Part shown: in pieces, positions 56,033-64,000 of the stretch
Layout: each line of letters starts with the position of its first letter
Position numbering within the stretch: position 1 is the first letter of the stretch
DNA from: Pseudopedobacter sp.
Lineage (GTDB): Bacteria > Bacteroidota > Bacteroidia > Sphingobacteriales > Sphingobacteriaceae
Direction: 5' to 3'
Assembly: GCA_014378105.1 (NCBI GenBank)
Contig: JACMOI010000010.1
Coordinates: forward strand, 57,584-121,583
DNA: 64,000 nt
Translations under genes and position numbers: made by a program
The notes under the pieces: generated by a model
The model's input: the letters and a program-made list of their open reading frames with translations, nothing else
Database searches by the model: none
Told to the model about the DNA's origin: nothing

Positions 56033-58348
56033 TTAGGTGTTAATTTCTAAAGGCAACAAAAAATAAAAACTAGAACCTTTGCCAAACTTACTATCTACTC
56101 CTATTAAGCCTTCGTGTTTTTTTATAATTTCTGAGGCAATGAATAAGCCTATTCCAAAACCTGGAAATGTTTTTTCGTTCTTTCCTTCTACCCTATAGAA
56201 TCGCTCAAAAACTTTTTTTCTATCTTCTTCATTTAATCCAATCCCCTTGTCGGTTACTGTAATTTTAACCATGTTATTATCTTCTAATGAAGATTTAACA
56301 TCCACATTTAATGAGTCTGGAGAATATTTAATTGCGTTAGTTAAAAAATTGACCAATACTTGGGTTATGTTCTCTCTATCAGCAAATACCTCGGCATCAG
56401 CTTCAGCACAAAAAATGATTTGATGTTTTGTATTTATATTTTGGATTTCTCCTATAACATCTTCAACCAATTCATTAATTTTAAAAGTGGTTTTCTTTAA
56501 TAGTAAGCTTCCAGATTTTATTTTAGATACATCAAGTAAATCTGTAATCAGAGAAGAAAGTGTCCCAACTTGTTTGTTTAAAATACTTAACGCGTTGGTC
56601 AAAAAAACATCATCACTTTTCTTGTATTTGCTCTGCAATAACTGTACGTAACCTTTAACAGAGGTAATGGGGGTTTTTAACTCATGGCTAGCCATACTTA
56701 TAAAAAAATCCTTTTGGTCATCCATTTCTTTTATATCGTGAATATCTGTACTGGTCCCAATCCACATTTGTATAATGCCGTCTTTATCTTTTTGAGGTTT
56801 TGCTCTGCTCAATTGCCACCTATATTCTCCATCATGTCTTTTAAATCTATGTTCAAAAACAAAATCATGTCCTGTTGTTACCGCGTTTATCCATAATTGA
56901 ATATTTTGTTCTCTATCATCTGGATGTACAATTTGTATCCATTTACCATTACTAATTGTACACTCATCTAATCCCGAATATTTATAAACTGATTTATTAA
57001 AATAACTTAAATTCCCATCTACATCACCGGTCCAAACAAATTGCGGCATTTCATCGGCCAAAAGCCTAAATTTTTCTTCTCTTTCTATAAGATCCTTTTC
57101 GTACTTTTTCTCGTCAGTAATATCCCTGATGGTACCAATCATTTTTGATGGTTTATCTTGATCATAAAATAAAGTTCCATTTACTTGAATCCAATGTATT
57201 GACCCATCTTCCCAAAAAATGCGACTTTCATAATTTAAATAGCCTGTTTTAATTAAATTACTATCGGCTAAATCCCTAATGTTTTTATCATCGGGGTGCA
57301 GCAATAAAAGTATTTTGTTTCTATCTAAGTTATCTTTATTCTCACAACCAAAAATCTGTGCATATCTATCGGTAAAAACTCCATTATTTACTTTAAAATC
57401 GAATTCCCAAATACCCAATTTACTGTCTTCAATAACTAAATTAAGTTTCTCTTCATTTTCTTCAATCTTTTTTCGGGATAAAACTTGTTCTGTTACATTG
57501 GTTGACATTGCAATAATACCTTTTACCGCACCTTTTGCATCTTTAATAGGCTGATAAACAAAATTTAGATAAAAATTCTCCAAGATTCCATTTTTTGATA
57601 AGGAAACAAGTCTTTCACTAGCCTCATACTTTTCTCCTCTGTGGTAAACCTGATTCATTATCTCCTCTAAGCCTTGCCCTTTAGCATCTGGCAAACCTTC
57701 AAAAATTGGTTTACCTAAAACTTGGTCTGCTTCTTTTCCCCAAAGCTCTAACATCAATTGGTTGGCAATTTCAACAATATATTTATCCCCTTTAAAAATG
57801 CACATAGCTATTGGGGCTTGCATAATATTTTCATGATAATGATCAATTGTTTTTTCAAGCTCTTTACGAGCCATCACCTCTTTAGTAGTTTCTAAACAGG
57901 TAGTTAATACGCCTGCAATTGAGTCAGATTCATCATAAATTGGGCTGTAACTAAAAGTCCAATAAATATCTTCTAAACGGTTATTTCTGAAAATAGGAAT
58001 CAGTTGGTCTTCGCTCCAAGTGGCTTCTCCGGTATTAAGAACTTGATCAATTAGTGGTTTTATAATATCCCAAATCTCTGGCCAAGCTTCTTTGCCATTT
58101 AATCCTAAAATATGAGGATGCTTCCCATCGTTACCTAAACTGGGGCGGTAAGCATCATTATAAAAACATAAATGATCTTTTCCCCAAAAGATAAATCCAG
58201 GAAATTTTGAACTTAGTAAGATACTCAGGGTTGTCCTTAAGCTTTGAGGCCAAGTTTCTGGGTTTCCTATGGAAGTTTGAGACCAATCCTTTTCGCGGAT
58301 AAGAGCTCCCATTTCTCCACCTTTAGACAAAAACTTTAATTGATTCAT
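56033..58348 (-). CDS. Multi-PAS sensor histidine kinase, soluble
   Basis: 771 aa with no membrane segment, so a cytosolic sensor. Four PAS-type regions: about 25-150 (FPGFIFWGKDHLCFYNDAYRP), 170-290 (MQAPIAMCIFKGDKYIVEIANQLMLELWG), 305-420 (LNLVIEDSKLGIWEFDFKVNN) and 430-545 (FRLLADEMPQFVWTGDVDGNLSYFNKS), with PAC tails (IGTIRDITDEKK, IGTSTDIHDIKE). The kinase core has the H-box FFISMASHELKTPITSVKGY near 553, the N-box VLVNFLTNAIKYSP near 666, then TVTDKGIGLNEEDRKKVFERFYRVEG and PGFGIGLFIASEI. No response regulator is adjacent, so its partner lies elsewhere. Confidence 0.93.
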   Translation of the reverse strand: MNQLKFLSKGGEMGALIREKDWSQTSIGNPETWPQSLRTTLSILLSSKFPGFIFWGKDHLCFYNDAYRPSLGNDGKHPHILGLNGKEAWPEIWDIIKPLIDQVLNTGEATWSEDQLIPIFRNNRLEDIYWTFSYSPIYDESDSIAGVLTTCLETTKEVMARKELEKTIDHYHENIMQAPIAMCIFKGDKYIVEIANQLMLELWGKEADQVLGKPIFEGLPDAKGQGLEEIMNQVYHRGEKYEASERLVSLSKNGILENFYLNFVYQPIKDAKGAVKGIIAMSTNVTEQVLSRKKIEENEEKLNLVIEDSKLGIWEFDFKVNNGVFTDRYAQIFGCENKDNLDRNKILLLLHPDDKNIRDLADSNLIKTGYLNYESRIFWEDGSIHWIQVNGTLFYDQDKPSKMIGTIRDITDEKKYEKDLIEREEKFRLLADEMPQFVWTGDVDGNLSYFNKSVYKYSGLDECTISNGKWIQIVHPDDREQNIQLWINAVTTGHDFVFEHRFKRHDGEYRWQLSRAKPQKDKDGIIQMWIGTSTDIHDIKEMDDQKDFFISMASHELKTPITSVKGYVQLLQSKYKKSDDVFLTNALSILNKQVGTLSSLITDLLDVSKIKSGSLLLKKTTFKINELVEDVIGEIQNINTKHQIIFCAEADAEVFADRENITQVLVNFLTNAIKYSPDSLNVDVKSSLEDNNMVKITVTDKGIGLNEEDRKKVFERFYRVEGKNEKTFPGFGIGLFIASEIIKKHEGLIGVDSKFGKGSSFYFLLPLEINT

Positions 58349-58486
58349 AGATGATGAAAATCTAATTTTTTATTATTTTTCATTAGCAATTTATTAATTA
58401 TTTTGATTGTTAAATAATTTTAATTGGGTAAAAATTTGCATTTAAAAATGTAAAGCTTAGTTTTGGTGTATTAATTACACAAAGAC

Positions 58487-58546
58487 ATGATTTTTACAAC
58501 AACATATACTACAACAACCACAACGCTGATGCGTAGCGGAAGGTAG
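58487..58546 (+). CDS. thrL: Threonine operon leader peptide
   Basis: A 19-codon ORF too short for the track: MIFTTTYTTTTTTLMRSGR, with 9 threonine codons (three then six in a row around one Tyr) and a TAG stop. It starts 132 bp before thrA. Its last codons, AGCGGAAGG, duplicate the right arm of the terminator hairpin downstream and can pair with the left arm. A ribosome waiting for Thr-tRNA would leave these bases free to form the antiterminator; a ribosome reaching the stop would cover them and let the terminator form. Functional only as a sensor; the peptide itself need not be stable. Confidence 0.9.
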   Translation: MIFTTTYTTTTTTLMRSGR

Positions 58547-58603
58547 TTATGTTTGAAATTCACATATACAAGCGCCTTCCGATAAACGGAAGGCGCTTTT
58601 TTT
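58535..58603 (+). promoter_or_regulatory. Threonine attenuator: antiterminator and terminator hairpins
   Basis: The terminator is AAGCGCCTTCCG (58570-58581), loop ATAAA, CGGAAGGCGCTT (58587-58598), a perfect 12-bp stem, followed by a run of T residues. The antiterminator pairs CGGAAGG (58537-58543, inside the thrL end) with CCTTCCG (58575-58581), the same bases used by the terminator. ACGC-TGAT-GCGT (58523-58534) can form a further small hairpin in the leader. The T-run ends about 15 nt before the thrA ATG. Regulation by charged Thr-tRNA level is inferred from this arrangement. Confidence 0.88.
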
Positions 58604-58618
58604 ATATATAGTAAAAAA

Positions 58619-61075
58619 ATGAAAATCCTAAAATTCGGTGGAACATCCGTAGGTTCCTTAGAAGCATTAAAAGCCTTAATAGGCGTAATTAAAAAAGAGT
58701 TAAACCAGAAAAAGCCGGTTATTGTGGTGGTTTCGGCAATGAGTGGAATAACTAACCAATTGCTGAAAATGGCTGAAAATGCTGTTGAAGGTGTTGATTT
58801 CTCCTCTGATTTAACAGTTTTAGAGAGAAGACATTTTGCTGTAGTGAGGGAGTTGGTTCCGTTGCAACAACAAAATCAAGTCATTACAAAATTGAAGTTA
58901 TACTTTCAGGAGCTGGAAGATATTTTGCAGGGAATCACTGCTTTGCAGGAGTTGAGCGCAAAGACAAAAGATATAGTGTTGAGCTTTGGAGAGAAGAGTT
59001 CGGCATTTATGATCAGTCGGATTTTGAGAACCATACATTTACAAACCGAATTTTTAGATACCACTTCGGTAATTAAAACTGATAGTAGTTTTGGGAATGC
59101 TAAAGTTGATTTTGCCCAGACAAATTTATTGGTGCAAGATTATTTTGCACATAATAGTGAAAATTTAGTGGTAGCTACTGGTTTTATTGCCAGCAATTCC
59201 GAAAATAAAATCACCACTTTAGGGAGAGGTGGAAGTGATTATACTGCGGCTATTTTTGGTGCAGCTTTAAACGTGAGTCAGATTGAAATATGGACTGATG
59301 TAAATGGCATGATGACTGCCGATCCACGTCGAGTGAAAAAAGCCTTTTCTATGGAAGAGCTGTCCTATACCGAAGCAATGGAACTTTCTTTTTTTGGAGC
59401 GAAGGTGATTTATCCACCTACGATGATTCCCGCTTTTTTAAAGAAGATCCCTATTGTCATCAAAAATACTTTTGAGCCTGAATTTGCCGGGACTTTTATT
59501 AAGCATGATTTAAAACCATCAACTACCACCATTAGAGGGATTTCTTCTGTTGACCATATCAGCATCATCAATATTGAGGGTAGTGGAATGGTGGGTAAAG
59601 CAGGGTTTAGCGGACGATTGTTCTCTTTGCTTTCCCAAGAGCAGGTGAACGTGGTTTTAATTACTCAGTCATCATCAGAACATTCCATCACTTTTGCGGT
59701 GAATCCAGATGAAGCTTTAAAAGCTAAGATTTTGATTGAGCAGGAGTTTGAATTGGAATTGCATGCCGGTAAACTGGAGCCGGTTAAGATTGAAACTAAC
59801 CTTTCTATCCTGGCAATTGTAGGCGAAAATATGAAGAAAACTCCGGGAATTTCTGGAAAGCTCTTCAACGCTTTAGGGAGAAATGGGGTGAATGTGGTGG
59901 CTATTGCACAAGGTTCTTCTGAGTATAATATTTCAGTAATTATATACAACGAGGATTTATCAAAAGCTTTAAATGCGATACATGATGCTTTCTTCGCCGA
60001 ATTACAAAAGACATTGAACGTTTTTGTGGTTGGGGTCGGAAATATCGGTACAGAGTTATTATCTCAGATTAAAGGACACAAGGAATTTTTGGCGAAGAAT
60101 AACCTCATCAACATCAAAATATTGGGCTTAACCAATACTAAAAAGATGTTAATAGATGTTAATGGAATAGATTTAGGAAATTGGAAAGAACTATTGAATG
60201 CTTCTGAAGAGGAAGCAAATCTGGAGGAATTCATACAGCAGATGAAAAAATTGAATCTGCCGAATTGTGTGTTTATAGATAATACAGCTAGTCCTTATCC
60301 ATCAAAATTTTATAAGGAAGCTTTCGAAGCAAATATTTCTGTGGTGACTTGTAATAAGATTGCCAATTCAGGAGAATACATTCAGTTTGCTGAACTAAAA
60401 AATACGGCTCAAAAGCATGGTGTTGATTTCTATTATGAAACCAATGTTGGTGCGGGTTTGCCCATCATTAAAACGTTGAATGATTTAATTGTAAGCGGGG
60501 ATAAGATTTCAAAAATTGAAGCCATTCTTTCGGGAACCATTTCTTTCATCTTTAATAATTTTAAAGGAGATGTCAATTTCCATGATGTGGTGAAGTTAGC
60601 CCAAGAAAAAGGATTTACAGAACCTGATCCGAGAGATGATTTAGGAGGTGTAGATTTCATGCGTAAGATGTTGATTTTAGCAAGAAATACCGGTATCGAA
60701 ATGGAAGCTGGTGATGTGAAACTGGGAGAAATTATTCCTGAAAGTTGTGCTAAAGCTCCAAGTGTAGCAGATTTTTATCAGGAGTTGAAAAACTCCAATG
60801 AATATTTTGAGCAAATGAAAAAGGATGCAGAGAAAGCTGGAAAAGTGCTCCGCTACATCGGAAAATTGGAGAATGGAAAAGTAGAAATAAGTATGCAAGC
60901 CGTAGGGGCCAATCATCCTTTTTATGCTTTATCCGGAAGTGATAATATCATTGCTTTCACCACCGATAGGTATAATGAAACCCAAATGGTGGTGAAAGGC
61001 CCGGGAGCAGGAGCAGCAGTAACCGCAGCGGGTGTATTTGCTGATTTAGTAAAAGTAGGAGCAAGTAAAGCTTAA
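58619..61075 (+). CDS. thrA: Bifunctional aspartokinase / homoserine dehydrogenase
   Basis: Catalyses the first and third steps of the aspartate pathway. 818 aa. Kinase domain: MKILKFGGTSVGSLEAL at the start and TTLGRGGSDYTAAIFGA near residue 200; two ACT-type regulatory domains (about 310-460, with GMVGKAGFSGRLFSLL and KTPGISGKLFNALGRNGVNVVAIAQGSSEYNIS); then the dehydrogenase with NAD(P) motif FVVGVGNIGTELLSQI near 466 and the substrate region DPRDDLGGVDFMRKMLILAR near 675. Length and order match ThrA/MetL. Its operon partners thrB and thrC and the threonine leader make ThrA the likely identity. The ACT domains suggest feedback inhibition by threonine. Confidence 0.97.
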   Translation: MKILKFGGTSVGSLEALKALIGVIKKELNQKKPVIVVVSAMSGITNQLLKMAENAVEGVDFSSDLTVLERRHFAVVRELVPLQQQNQVITKLKLYFQELEDILQGITALQELSAKTKDIVLSFGEKSSAFMISRILRTIHLQTEFLDTTSVIKTDSSFGNAKVDFAQTNLLVQDYFAHNSENLVVATGFIASNSENKITTLGRGGSDYTAAIFGAALNVSQIEIWTDVNGMMTADPRRVKKAFSMEELSYTEAMELSFFGAKVIYPPTMIPAFLKKIPIVIKNTFEPEFAGTFIKHDLKPSTTTIRGISSVDHISIINIEGSGMVGKAGFSGRLFSLLSQEQVNVVLITQSSSEHSITFAVNPDEALKAKILIEQEFELELHAGKLEPVKIETNLSILAIVGENMKKTPGISGKLFNALGRNGVNVVAIAQGSSEYNISVIIYNEDLSKALNAIHDAFFAELQKTLNVFVVGVGNIGTELLSQIKGHKEFLAKNNLINIKILGLTNTKKMLIDVNGIDLGNWKELLNASEEEANLEEFIQQMKKLNLPNCVFIDNTASPYPSKFYKEAFEANISVVTCNKIANSGEYIQFAELKNTAQKHGVDFYYETNVGAGLPIIKTLNDLIVSGDKISKIEAILSGTISFIFNNFKGDVNFHDVVKLAQEKGFTEPDPRDDLGGVDFMRKMLILARNTGIEMEAGDVKLGEIIPESCAKAPSVADFYQELKNSNEYFEQMKKDAEKAGKVLRYIGKLENGKVEISMQAVGANHPFYALSGSDNIIAFTTDRYNETQMVVKGPGAGAAVTAAGVFADLVKVGASKA

Positions 61076-61124
61076 AGTCAAAGGCAGAAAGCTAAAATAA
61101 AGTTTAATAAATTATAAGAGAAAG

Positions 61125-61158
61125 TCTTTCTCCTTAAGAGAAGGATTTAGGATGAGGC
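61125..61158 (+). repeat. Degenerate palindromic repeat forming the thrB leader
   Basis: TCTTTCTCCTTAAGAGAAGGATTTAGGATGAGGC resembles the hairpin repeat inserted in aspS (CCTCTCCTTTGGAGAGG, then a purine-rich run and TGAGGC). The stem CTTTCTC-CTTAA-GAGAAGG has one mismatch. Its end GATGAGGC lies 3 bp before the thrB ATG, so it supplies the ribosome-binding context. Confidence 0.5.
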
Positions 61159-61161
61159 TAA

Positions 61162-62088
61162 ATGAAATCAATAAAAGTTTTTGCACCAGCAACAGTCGCC
61201 AATGTAGTTTGTGGCTTCGATATTTTAGGTTTTGCAGTGAATGAACCAGGTGACGAGCTCATCATGGAAATGACAAGCAAACCCGGCGTAAATATCATAT
61301 CTATTGAAGGAGACGAAGGAAAATTACCTTTAGATCCCACAAAAAATACGGTGAGCGCAAGTGTGATCAATCTACTGAAAAAACTAGAAAGAGAAGATGT
61401 TGGCTTAAACATCAAACTGAAAAAGAAGATGCCAATGGGTAGTGGTTTGGGTTCAAGTTCTGCAAGTGCGGTGGCAGGTTTATTTGCCGCCAACGAACTA
61501 TTGGGAAAACCGCTTTCTAAAATGGAGTTGTTGCCTTTCGCAATGGAAGGCGAGGCTTTGGCTTGTGGCCATGGGCATGCGGATAACGTTGCTCCAGCTT
61601 TATTTGGGGGTTTCACCCTGATTAAAAGTTACGAGCCTCTGGAAGTGATTGCACTGCCGGTTCCAAAATTATATTGTGCTTTGCTGTATCCTCATGTAGA
61701 TGTTCCGACTAGAGATGCCCGTCAAATTATCCGTTCTAAAGTGTTATTGAAAGATGCCGTAACACAATGGGGAAATATCGCGGGCTTAATCAGTTCGCTT
61801 TACACTCAGGATTACGAATTATTGGGAAGATGTATGAAGGATGTGATCATTGAACCGATTCGTTCTATCTTGATTCCTGAATTTGATAAAATGAAAGAAA
61901 TGACCATGGGAAATGGTGCTTTAGGTTTCGGAATTTCAGGTTCTGGTCCAACCGTTTTTGCCTTGTTTAAATCTCCTGAAAATGCCCAAAAATCTTTACG
62001 GGAGATGAAGCAGATGCTTGCAAAACTAGGCATAGAAAGCAATATTTATTTATCAGAAATTAACGAAAAAGGACCGATAGTTTTATGA
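61162..62088 (+). CDS. thrB: Homoserine kinase
   Basis: Phosphorylates homoserine for threonine synthesis. 308 aa, GHMP kinase family: the N-terminal VFAPATVANVVCGFDILGFAV, the ATP-binding loop KKMPMGSGLGSSSASAVAG near residue 91, ALACGHGHADNVAPALFGG near 132 and the C-terminal GFGISGSGPTVFALF near 253. The final residues SEINEKGPIVL are encoded by the first of two near-identical 38-nt segments (see 62588-62625). The normal-looking end means the enzyme should be intact. Confidence 0.96.
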   Translation: MKSIKVFAPATVANVVCGFDILGFAVNEPGDELIMEMTSKPGVNIISIEGDEGKLPLDPTKNTVSASVINLLKKLEREDVGLNIKLKKKMPMGSGLGSSSASAVAGLFAANELLGKPLSKMELLPFAMEGEALACGHGHADNVAPALFGGFTLIKSYEPLEVIALPVPKLYCALLYPHVDVPTRDARQIIRSKVLLKDAVTQWGNIAGLISSLYTQDYELLGRCMKDVIIEPIRSILIPEFDKMKEMTMGNGALGFGISGSGPTVFALFKSPENAQKSLREMKQMLAKLGIESNIYLSEINEKGPIVL

Positions 62089-62625
62089 AATTAAGTTGAT
62101 ATTATGACGTATATAACTAATTATCACCACTTTCAATTAACAGATATGTTTTTAGGATTAAAAAATATTTGTGTTATAAGGTTGAGTGGGGAAATCCATA
62201 AGTATAATATAGTACTTAAAAATCCTTGTGTTCATAAAAACCCTAACTGTCAAAGGTTAAAAAAAAGTTATGTAAAATCTGGAACTATTAAGCCAAATAG
62301 TGGGTCTAATATTATTATTAATTATCCCATTAAACACCTAATTGATAATACTTTTGAAGAAATTGATGATACTGTTTCAGAATTTAGGAACTCGCTATAT
62401 TTTCATGCTGGATTTAACGAATGTCAATTTTGTTCTTTTGTAAATAGTTTGAAATACTTAAATGAAAATGATTATGTGACATCAAAGGAATGGGGAATTC
62501 AGTATAATGAAGATATTGCTTATTTAAAAAAGTATTTTAAAGACAATCCAGATGAATTAGACTCATGGCTCGGTTTAGATTAGTATATATCAGAAATTAA
62601 CGAAAAAGGACCAATTATTTTATAG
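62051..62625. repeat. Direct repeat of the thrB 3-prime end flanking an inserted gene
   Basis: Copy 1 (62051-62088, the actual thrB end) and copy 2 (62588-62625, non-coding now) match at 33 of 38 bases, the first 25 being identical (TATCAGAAATTAACGAAAAA, then GGACC). Read in the thrB frame copy 2 gives SEINEKGPIIL and a stop. The copies enclose the 159-aa ORF at 62104-62583. Confidence 0.9.
62104..62583 (+). CDS. Unknown protein inserted between thrB and thrC
   Basis: 159 aa, no signal peptide or membrane segment. Cys and His residues are spaced like metal ligands: NPCVHKNPNCQRLKK near residue 41 and NECQFCSF near 113. The end is acidic (KDNPDELDSWLGLD). I recognise no family. The base composition is more AT-rich than in thrB and thrC, and the gene is bracketed by a duplicated thrB tail, so it looks like a recent arrival. 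It should be co-transcribed with the threonine operon. An adaptive role in threonine synthesis is not indicated; it may be cargo such as a defence or immunity gene, but nothing in the sequence shows that. Confidence 0.72.
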   Translation: MTYITNYHHFQLTDMFLGLKNICVIRLSGEIHKYNIVLKNPCVHKNPNCQRLKKSYVKSGTIKPNSGSNIIINYPIKHLIDNTFEEIDDTVSEFRNSLYFHAGFNECQFCSFVNSLKYLNENDYVTSKEWGIQYNEDIAYLKKYFKDNPDELDSWLGLD

Positions 62626-62660
62626 TCGTAAGACTTTAGTATCCAGACGCTCATAAGGTC

Positions 62661-62690
62661 TTGATACTTGATACTCATTACTTGATACTC
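62661..62690 (+). repeat. Short TTGATACT repeat before thrC
   Basis: TTGATACT occurs three times (62661, 62668 and 62682), the first two overlapping by one base, in the gap before thrC. Low-complexity intergenic sequence; no function evident. Confidence 0.45.
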
Positions 62691-62697
62691 GAAAGAA

Positions 62698-63999
62698 ATG
62701 AAATTATACTCCACCAAAAACCACCACTTGTCAGTTGATTTTGAAACAGCGGTTTTCAATAGTCTTCCGGCTGATAAAGGCTTATATATGCCGACTTTTT
62801 TTCCTCAGATAGATAAAGAGATGATGAGCGAATGGGGTAAAAAATCTTTGTCTGAAATTGCTTTTGATATGGCTTATGCACTATTGAAAGATGATATTTC
62901 TGCGGAGGATTTAAAAGCAATTATAGATGAGGCTACCAATTTTGATGCCCCTTTGCATCAATTGGAAAATGATGTTTTTGTTTTGGAACTTTTCCATGGA
63001 CCTTCTTTAGCCTTTAAAGATTTTGGTGGGCGATTTATGAGCCGGATTATGGCCCATTTTTTAAAGAGAGAGCAAAAGGAAATTCAGATTTTGGTAGCAA
63101 CTTCTGGAGATACAGGTGGTGCAGTAGCTTTAGGATTTTTAAATGTCCCGGGGATTAAAGTGACCATTTTATATCCGAAAGGAAAGGTGAGCCTAATACA
63201 GGAATTGCAATTGACCACTAATGGAAATAATATTGAAGCCATTGCCATAGATGGAACTTTTGACGATTGCCAAGCTTTGGTGAAGAAAGCTTTTCACGAT
63301 GAGGAATTGAATGGGAAATTGAATTTAACTTCTGCAAATTCTATCAATATCAGTAGATTAATTCCACAGATGTTTTACTATGCCAATACTTATGCTAAAC
63401 TGAAAGACCAATTTGAGGAACTAATTTTTGTGACGCCAAGTGGAAATTTCGGTAACATTGCAGCCGGAATGATGGCCTGGAAAATGGGTTTACCGATTTC
63501 CAGATTCATTGCAGCTACCAACAGCAATGATATTGTTCCTGAATTTTTAGAGACTGGAATTTACAATGCCCGCCCTTCTGTACAAACTTTAGCCAATGCT
63601 ATGGACGTAGGCGACCCAAGCAATTTTGTGAGAATTCTGGATTTATTTGATGATCAATTACCAGAGCTAAAGGCGATGTTGACTTCTTATGCTTATCATG
63701 ATGATGAGATTAAAAGAGCAATTTCGGAAGTGTATAAAACGAAAGATTATGTAGTTTGTCCGCATATGGCAACAGGTTGTTTAGCGGTTGTAACTGATAA
63801 AATGCTACATCCAAACTTAGAGAAAACGGCTTACGTAGTTTTAGCAACAGCACATCCATGCAAATTTCCAGATGTTTTTTCGGAATTGGGAATTGAGATT
63901 GAAGAGCCTGAGCAGGTGAAGGAAATGTATCAGAAAGAGAAAATAAGTTTAGCTATGGGGAATAGCTTTGAGGAGTTTAAAGCTTTTTTGATGAAATAA
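62698..63999 (+). CDS. thrC: Threonine synthase
   Basis: PLP-dependent conversion of O-phosphohomoserine to threonine. 433 aa, complete, with TAA two codons after DEF-like helix end and one base before the window edge. The PLP lysine is in GPSLAFKDFGGRFMSRI near residue 102; VATSGDTGGAVALGF (phosphate cradle) lies near 131 and FVTPSGNFGNIAAGMMAWKMGLP near 241. N-terminal MKLYSTKNHHLSVDFETAVFNSLPADKGLYMP marks the long-form (E. coli/yeast-type) enzyme. Last gene of the attenuated thr operon. Confidence 0.97.
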   Translation: MKLYSTKNHHLSVDFETAVFNSLPADKGLYMPTFFPQIDKEMMSEWGKKSLSEIAFDMAYALLKDDISAEDLKAIIDEATNFDAPLHQLENDVFVLELFHGPSLAFKDFGGRFMSRIMAHFLKREQKEIQILVATSGDTGGAVALGFLNVPGIKVTILYPKGKVSLIQELQLTTNGNNIEAIAIDGTFDDCQALVKKAFHDEELNGKLNLTSANSINISRLIPQMFYYANTYAKLKDQFEELIFVTPSGNFGNIAAGMMAWKMGLPISRFIAATNSNDIVPEFLETGIYNARPSVQTLANAMDVGDPSNFVRILDLFDDQLPELKAMLTSYAYHDDEIKRAISEVYKTKDYVVCPHMATGCLAVVTDKMLHPNLEKTAYVVLATAHPCKFPDVFSELGIEIEEPEQVKEMYQKEKISLAMGNSFEEFKAFLMK

Positions 64000-64000
64000 A

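Noticed and set aside
61158-61616. 152-aa minus-strand ORF opposite thrB
   Set aside because: Pro/Ser-rich translation antisense to the GHMP kinase motifs; shadow ORF.

Overview
The window is an AT-rich chromosomal segment from a member of the Bacteroidota, most likely of the family Sphingobacteriaceae (Pedobacter-like). This rests on protein style (DUF1501, GH97, LytTR/His_kinase pairs, a bifunctional ThrA, periplasmic M20/M28/S41 peptidases ending their signal peptides in AQ or GQ), on A-rich rather than strong Shine-Dalgarno leaders, and on short palindromic intergenic repeats that I associate with this group. There are no tRNA or rRNA genes, insertion sequences, prophages or CRISPR arrays. 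The species call is inference from pattern recognition; no search was run.

Layout. 1-7.4 kb: the end of a DUF1501 protein, an MscS channel, the translation cluster rimM-trmD-rplS (without rpsP), an ABC exporter pair, and a small secreted-protein gene broken by one in-frame stop. 7.5-13 kb: a lipoprotein MsrA, an unknown gene with a missing start, a YifB/ComM-type ATPase, a thioredoxin-fold protein and an outer-membrane-type protein. 13-22.6 kb: a class C beta-lactamase-fold hydrolase, a GH97 alpha-glucosidase, aspS, an S41 peptidase and an M20 amidohydrolase. 22.6-31.4 kb: a LytS/LytT-type two-component pair, DUF2452, a nucleoside-diphosphate-sugar-epimerase-like protein, an OmpA lipoprotein, an M28 peptidase, and gcvT-comB. 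31.4-42.8 kb: a surface-polysaccharide region (GT4, GT9, flippase, Wzz-like, O-antigen ligase, GT2, LPG-synthase-like flippase) with rnhB, a SpoIIE-type phosphatase and an orphan DppC-type permease. 42.9-48.3 kb: ruvC, a HIT protein, greA, a D-hydroxyacid dehydrogenase, rsmA and pdxA, then yceD-rpmF. 48.4-53.3 kb: plsX-fabH-accB-accC and tatC. 53.4-58.3 kb: a MazG-like protein, a GxxExxY protein, dtd, rsgA and a multi-PAS histidine kinase. 58.4-64 kb: the threonine operon thrL-thrA-thrB-orf-thrC.

The strongest observations lie in the threonine operon and among the repeats. (1) A 19-codon leader with 9 threonine codons sits before a perfect 12-bp terminator hairpin, and the leader's last codons repeat one arm of that hairpin: a complete threonine attenuator upstream of thrA. 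(2) A 159-aa unknown gene lies between thrB and thrC, and the last 38 nt of thrB occur again just after it. The differences between the copies are mostly synonymous, as if a cargo gene arrived with a foreign thrB tail. (3) A palindromic repeat of about 36 nt is inserted in frame inside aspS, and a degenerate relative forms the thrB leader. (4) Three copies of another palindromic repeat are present, two of them bracketing rimM in opposite orientation. (5) Several genes show fresh decay: a nonsense codon, a lost start and a 3-prime frameshift.
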